DNA of 64,000 nt from Owenia fusiformis (Eukaryota > Annelida > Polychaeta > Sabellida > Oweniidae): assembly GCA_903813345.2 (NCBI GenBank), contig CAIIXF020000001.1, positions 53,523,885 to 53,587,884 on the forward strand, written 5' to 3'. Below the pieces are notes generated by a model that searched no databases, was not told the origin of the DNA, and was given only the letters and a program-made list of their open reading frames with translations. Of this stretch, positions 53,815 through 64,000 are shown piece after piece. Numbering within the stretch: position 1 is the stretch's first letter; each line of letters opens with the position of its first letter. Position numbers and translations under genes: made by a program.

Positions 53815-54699
53815 ATGGTAACATAATAGAGAGATTTCGCACCTAGTGAAAGTACAACTTATAACGTATACTTATACTTATAGGTAAACGTACAAGGTGT
53901 TTCATAATGTGGGCTTTTCGTCAGGAAAGATCATCTCGGACTGTAATAAATACAGGTCAAAGGGATGCCATTTGTACTTTCTTGAATTGTAGCAGTTTAG
54001 TTGATCCAAATGTGTTTGTCTAGAATAAAATAGGCTCATATATAGTACATATGTTATAGACCCATCTCTTCTCAAATTGACCTTTGGAGATGCTCGTTAT
54101 GAAACACCCTGTATGTCATTTGTTGAGCTACTGAATGGGTCGTTTCCAGGATTTGCTAGAACCTACTGGTTTGATTGGTGTTTCAAATTGATGGTTAAAG
54201 TATTTGATTGGATACTGTTCCCACTCAGCCAATTAATTTCAAAAAATGCTTGCGGTCAATTGTTCCACACACATGTAGGCAAATCTTTATACGGAGATCC
54301 AACTGTATACGTTATCATCTACGTAAATATACCGTTTTGTAAGTTCATTGAACTTATACTGATCATGAAAACATTGAAATAATAAACTTGTTTATGTAAT
54401 GACTCACTTTAAAGAATCATGACTCACTTTAAAGGATCGTGTTTATAATACACTACAACTACAAGGACACGGAAGCAAGCATTTAATTATAATGTGCATA
54501 ATCTACACGTGCAGATGATAGTGCATTTACAGTCTCTAGTTGATGGAGCTTTTCTATAACGGGAATAGTTATGTTCCATTAAGTACAATTTAAAATTGAT
54601 TTTAGTAAATATAATAGTTCGACATGACCCTTTAAACTATACGTATACGTATAAGTTGTACTTTCACTTATGTGCGAAATCTCTCTTTTATGTCACCAT
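53815..54699. mobile_element. Inverted-repeat element with about 60-bp ends
   Basis: Both ends carry ATGGT(A/G)ACATAA, AGAGAGATTTCGCAC and GTGAAAGTACAACTTATA in inverse order. 885 bp. A 101-codon frame at 54077-54382 lies inside and resembles no transposase I know. A 20-bp tandem duplication (ATGACTCACTTTAAAG) is at about 54400-54440. Confidence 0.8.
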
Positions 54700-55138
54700 A
54701 ACGTATGACGCCGGGTGATCGTACAAATGGGATGGGGGGGGGGATTAGGCGATTTCTGCAAGAAAACTCAACAAATTGGGAAGATTTATTTTTTCAAGAG
54801 AAAATTAACAACTGAATTGCCAAATGAATAGGCGCAGTGCATGGCAAAATATGTTAGGTCATCTCAGTAGTATTTTTTTGAACTGATACCCTTCTAAGAT
54901 ATGAGATCTACTAAGAAAGGCGCATCATCACCAACGTGCAAAAGTCAATGTTTTTGCTATAAATCGGGCAACAATGGTCTAACACCCCCCTCATAGCTCG
55001 TTCGCTTCGCTCACTCGTGCCATACACTCAATCAGCCTTTCTGACGAGGTAAGTTCCCGGGACTGCCGCCATACTTGAAAAGCATGGTATCCGGACCGTG
55101 ATCGCCATACTGTATAGGCGTACAATACTATAATAGTT

Positions 55139-55398
55139 CACTGGCGGATCCAGGGCGGGACCCAGGGCCCATGGGACTCGTGCCCCCCCCCTCGGGGTGG
55201 GCTCAGAAAAAGATTTGACTGAGCCCAAAAATCGTTTTTAGGCCAAGTATAGGGCTTTTTGGGCATTATTTGCCTCTCTTGGGCCTATCAAAAATGGGCC
55301 TGAAATATTCAAACTTCTTGTTCGAAATTTTTTCTTATTTGAAATGCCCCCCCCCCATTTTGAAATTCTCCCCCCGCCCCTCCTTGGGTCCGCCAGTG
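55139..55398. mobile_element. MITE with CACTGGCGGATCC ends
   Basis: Left CACTGGCGGATCCAGGG, right TTGGGTCCGCCAGTG, 260 bp, C-rich runs and 'gggcctatcaaaaatgggcctg' inside. A related one-ended fragment is at 14246-14410. Confidence 0.8.
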
Positions 55399-56229
55399 TA
55401 TCTCCCTGAGATAATGCATTATTATCCGAACATAATATTTTATTTTTTTCATTTCAATTTCAATAAAATGGAAATTAAGACAAAACATTTCGATCACAAG
55501 TTCAACCATGGTTCAACCCACAGATCCTTTTTATGAAATATTGCCGATTGTTCGTTTACTGTTTTATTTTTGTTTTGTTATGTTTTCGTTTAAAAATTGT
55601 ATTAGTTGCGCATTTAGACTAATCGGGCAGGCCAAAATTTTCTTATTGCATTTTGATAAATTGGTGACTTATTCTCATGGCAATGATGTTTATTTGGATT
55701 TGAGGCCTTCTAAGGTTTTTAATATAAGCCTTTTACTCAGTAAATTGTGGAATTCAGATGTTTAATTAAGAGGAATTCTATAAAATACACTAACAAAAAT
55801 TTCTGTTCGCGCAAGCGCAGTGGTATATTTTCAGTGCTACAGGGTTTCTGATTGTAAATGCAAGGGCACCGCACCCTGTGGAAATATACAGACGAATTAA
55901 TGAAGAATTTATGATAGAAATAGAGGGGTGTATGGTCCAGTGATCGTCTGTTGCCTACCTTGGTTCTTTATTAGGGTAAGTGTCCTGGCCAGGTTTTGAT
56001 TTATGCGCGAAATATTGGAGTAAAACGGTGATGAACTGACCCACCATTCTCGCCAATATTTCCGGAAAGTCGCTGTCACTTTTTATTTTTGATATTGAAA
56101 TACGATTGTATGCAACTATTTGCATACACTTTTACTATATAAATCGCTTGTGTGATATATCCTCGATTATCGTTCTAACGATCGAGTAAAATGGGTGCAC
56201 TAACTTTGCAAAAGCTACTTTTAAAATTT

Positions 56230-56480
56230 TCGAACCGTTGCTAAACCGTCCGCCATTGATCAATGGCAGCTTGGAAACACCGGTATGAATAAAGAATTCA
56301 ATACAACCGTCTTGTTAAAAGATTGTCGATGTTTTACATTTTGGGGCATTAACGTTGATATATGGAAAACGGGTCTGCGTACAGACATGTCCTCATATCT
56401 TCTTTGAATTTGAGATAACAGTTGATGAAGCCTCCATAATGATATGCAAATAAACATGGCAGCCATCTTTGACAGTCCCA
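56230..56480. promoter_or_regulatory. Candidate promoter region for GNB
   Basis: Has CCGCCATTGATCAATGGCAG and, on the minus strand, AAGATGGCTGCCATG, which fits YY1-type initiator motifs. A donor-like GTATGA follows at 56283. The region is richer in CpG than its surroundings and 3 kb upstream of the start codon exon. Tentative. Confidence 0.25.
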
Positions 56481-58331
56481 ACATAAACTATGTTTATTGA
56501 AGGGGTTTGGGCATTAGAAAAACCTTAAGTCGTTTTCACGTGTTATAATCTCACATCTGAACAATTTCTTTGTGTTGCGATTTGGCTTTTTGCCCCCATT
56601 TTTATCTATGATCAATTTTTTTCTGTGCATATCCAAAATTTGGTCACTCCCTCCATCAGGGAGAGGTTCTTGCATCTTTTGTTCTTATTTATCAGCAGTT
56701 TTGCAGCATTTTAACTACCTTGGTTGACTGGGAGTTTTAAATTAACCCTTTTCAACATAGCAATGGTACCCTTCAGTGCCTCCTCCCAGATTATTCAAAT
56801 TCAAGTCTAGGACTCCGGTTCAAGATTTTCCTGTTCGTTCTCCCTAACATTTACAAACCATTGTTTTGGGATACCCGTTACAGATATCATACCTCATTGT
56901 ATAAGGCTGTAGAAGTATTATTCAAATTTGGCTGGTCATTTTAAAACAGTTATGGAAACTTCCTGGAAACGATAAAAACAAATGCCTTTGTTCCAGTTGA
57001 TTCGGAGTTAGGCTATGCTAAAAAAAATCCTTTTGCAGTCAAAAGTATAATTTGAGGTATGACTTTTAGCCAGTAAACCATGATCCAAAACCATGGGTTT
57101 GTAAATGGTATGGGAGACAAACCCAAACTTTAGTAGAACTAAAGAACTTTGAGTAGAACAAGGTAATTTTAGATATTTTGATATGGGTTTGTTTTTCAAA
57201 TGCAGACCTTTGAACTTTCTCATCATCATATATTTCCTCTAAATGATAATGATCTGCAGGTCATACATCTGTTCTAAGGATGAGATCGCCCTCAAAACGC
57301 CAAATGTATTGTTAATTTTTACATTAAGAATAAATATTATTTATTTGTATTTACTTAGCCTATTTAATATTTATCTTATCTGTAAAATATTTGACATGAA
57401 CTTTGTATATTCAAGGTCTGAGCACTTCATAATGTTAAATGATTTGCTTTCTAAAGTTATTCTTATGTATGTTTTCAGGAAAGCTTTCACTCAAAGAGAA
57501 TCGTTTATACAAGCGATTCAGAATAAATTTTTACAGGCGATATGATTCAAAGGAAATAGGTACTTCATAGTGATTGCTGCATGTAACTGAAGAATGGAAA
57601 ATAAATATGCCTTCCAAATTTTTTTAAATTATTATGTTTTCCTGTTTAGAGCTAGAGGGTTCCATGAAATGGCCTGTTACTCACAAATAATGTATTTTTG
57701 AATGTTTATAGCATTTGGTATAAACATGCAGTCTAAATCATGGGTCTGAGATAGCAAAATACATAAAATGGAACAGTACTGAAAATTATTTTGACCTAAG
57801 GCTGTAACATTTTTGTATTTATGTAGTGTGGCAGATCGCCTGTGGGCTTGGCAGATCGCCTGTGGGCTATCTCCAAATGGGAATGGAAAAATAAAGGTTG
57901 AGACTCGAGATCCATGTTAATACCACTTGTCTATCTATCGTCATCAAAACTAATGCCACTGTACAAGTTCTTGTTGATAAAAATCAAAATAAGTTGGAAG
58001 TCATGGTGAAAAGCTTGGCAAAAAGTGACAATTATATTTAACTGGTAGCATGCTCCTGAACAGGCCTAGTTCATTGACTTGATAGGCTCTTGAATGAGAC
58101 AATGATTTTGATTGGTCAAACATTGTCTGTCGAAGTGGGCGATAATAGAGTATTTACACTCAAATGGATAAATGTGGCGTACATTGATGTCATGAACTTT
58201 CTAGTTTGGCTATTCTCTGTATTCTCATTGATTTACGCAAAAATCTAATATAATATGTAATATGTCAGTATCTAACACTGAAAATGATTCCCTCACTTGG
58301 GAAACTCATTTGGGGATTTATTCGATATTGT

Positions 58332-58793
58332 TTAGTTAGATTCTTGGTTCATTTTAGCGATCTTTACCATAAACTCTCCAATAATAGTCGAGTCCATGTC
58401 ATTATTGTAGAAATATGAAATATTTTTTTGTTTCCTCACCATTCTTGGCAACAAAAATTGACATAAATGAAATCTTGGGAATTTTAATCCATAGATGGTG
58501 TCAGCAGTCCTTAAGTAGTGGGAGAACTGCAACAGGAAGCCTGTATTAGAAGCCAATGTAGATATCACTGACCGAAATATCATGACAGTAGGATAACAAA
58601 GATGAGGATTTGTATTCCTAAGATGAAAGTATTTCAAAAATAAAATGGCATTCTTGACTTGCTGGATAACGAAACGTGATAATTCCTTAAACATTTTCCA
58701 TTTATCGTACTGTGCACAACGTTTCAATAAACTTAGAATCGCAAGATTGAAAACAAAACTTTTTTTTTGAGGAAACTTACCCCCACTCGCCAA
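58332..58793 (-). CDS. Unrecognised 153-codon open frame
   Basis: The longest unspliced frame in the GNB upstream region, ATG to stop. The sequence is basic and aromatic-rich (FPQKKSFVFNLAILSLLKRC at the start, MVRKQKNISYFYNNDMDS near the end) with no signal peptide, domain or repeat I know. Codon use cannot be judged by eye. Most likely chance or a decayed element; a lineage-specific gene cannot be excluded. Confidence 0.2.
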   Translation of the reverse strand: MASGGKFPQKKSFVFNLAILSLLKRCAQYDKWKMFKELSRFVIQQVKNAILFLKYFHLRNTNPHLCYPTVMIFRSVISTLASNTGFLLQFSHYLRTADTIYGLKFPRFHLCQFLLPRMVRKQKNISYFYNNDMDSTIIGEFMVKIAKMNQESN

Positions 58794-59512
58794 ATGATGG
58801 TGAGTGAAAAACTAATTTGGCGAGTGAAAATAGTTTTCTTGTTAGAAAACTTTTTTATCTGTCACAAATGAAATTGATCATTCTGAATTGTTTTATACTT
58901 CGAAGCAGGCTAAATGATATAACATGATTACAGTTTCATAAAAATATCCAAGAAGCCATGTGTCCCTAAGTCTGAATACATGGCATGCATATCGGTATTT
59001 AATATTACTTTACTTTGTTGCAGCATGCAGTTAATACTATTTTAATATTAGACACCTTGGATCAATCGCAGTGAACTGTTTAGCAGTGAGATTAGCATGT
59101 ATTACTTAGATGCAAGAATCAATATTGCTTCCTAGTAAATGCTATGACACACTGCTTACAGTATTGGAAATCCATGGTGTTGAGAGGAGCGTTTATGTTG
59201 CACAGTTTATTGTTAGATACCAGGCATACCTTGCTGAGAGAGAAGATTGGAGCACTTGCTATGATTCAACTATGATTTGGAATATAATGTCTAACCATAT
59301 AGCGTTTTTCTGTTTTCACATCTAGGATCTTCTTAAACTTTGATGTTAGTAGAACATAGCAGGATCTGTCTAATTTTAATATATCATGTCGCAGACTGTG
59401 AATTGATTGAACTAATTATTATCACATATGTAACATATCTTGACAGTTTCTAATTCATTTTCTTTCTTTTTTGTTTCAGTTTTTTTTAGTTTTTTTATAT
59501 CAAAAAATCACC

Positions 59513-63861
<4,349 letters not shown>

Positions 63862-64000
63862 TGAGTACAGATTTTTAGTATTTCTCATCATCAGTTAGCT
63901 CTATCTGTCTGTAAACAAACATGCTGAGTATCTGCTGTATTTGAAGTCATGCATGGTTAGTTGTAGATATAGAGCTGAACTGCACTGGCATTTAGAAAAC

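Larger units (their letters stand above)
55400..59470. other. Upstream region of GNB; no certain exon
   Basis: It should contain the non-coding first exon of GNB. A 153-codon minus-strand frame is listed separately. At 57834-57868 GGCAGATCGCCTGTGGGCT is duplicated in tandem. At 58785-58840 CACTCGCCAAAT and ATTTGGCGAGTG form an inverted pair. Confidence 0.4.

Noticed and set aside
54077-54382. 101-codon frame as a possible gene
   Set aside because: Located inside an inverted-repeat element, no recognisable motif and no splice or promoter support.

Overview
This is a window of animal nuclear DNA. It is AT-rich, its genes are split by GT-AG introns, and small non-autonomous DNA transposons are dense. 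No organism is named. A CRT-family transporter (a family I do not know from vertebrates) and repeats opening with AGCTCACATGGTG next to (GTCC)n microsatellites point to a marine invertebrate, most likely a lophotrochozoan such as a mollusc. That placement is inference.

Four genes are readable. (1) Minus strand, about 1.9-8.1 kb: the 5' half of SMARCE1/BAF57, a BAF chromatin-remodelling subunit, with six coding exons including the complete HMG box; the rest lies beyond the left edge. (2) Plus strand, 16.87-21.06 kb: a complete 10-TM CRT-like transporter of the drug/metabolite transporter superfamily, with two alternative versions of exon 3. Exon lengths make these strictly mutually exclusive. 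(3) Minus strand, 30.8-51.2 kb: a complete procollagen-lysine hydroxylase/glycosyltransferase (PLOD, LH3-like), 739 codons in 18 exons, plus a second copy of exon 16 and a second copy of the terminal exon. (4) Plus strand, from 59.5 kb: the first four coding exons of the G-protein beta subunit (GNB1-type), continuing past the right edge. PLOD and GNB stand head to head, and the same linkage recurs in vertebrate paralogous regions.

Between and inside the genes: 8.3-9.6 kb holds two adjacent inverted-repeat elements. 21.1-25.9 kb is bounded by 250-bp inverted arms downstream of the transporter. 25.9-27.1 kb and 43.5-44.9 kb are tandem/microsatellite repeats. PLOD introns hold two hAT-type elements with perfect 8-bp target duplications, a TTAA-flanked element carrying a C2H2 zinc-finger ORF, and several MITEs. 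51.3-54.7 kb, upstream of PLOD, is a cluster of palindromic elements, one built as concentric inverted repeats.

The genes do not form one pathway. The most biologically interesting content is exon duplication in two unrelated genes, which builds protein variants at functionally loaded segments: two membrane helices of the transporter, and the iron/2-oxoglutarate catalytic end of the lysyl hydroxylase. Exon borders were set by eye from splice signals and protein family similarity; no alignment software was run.
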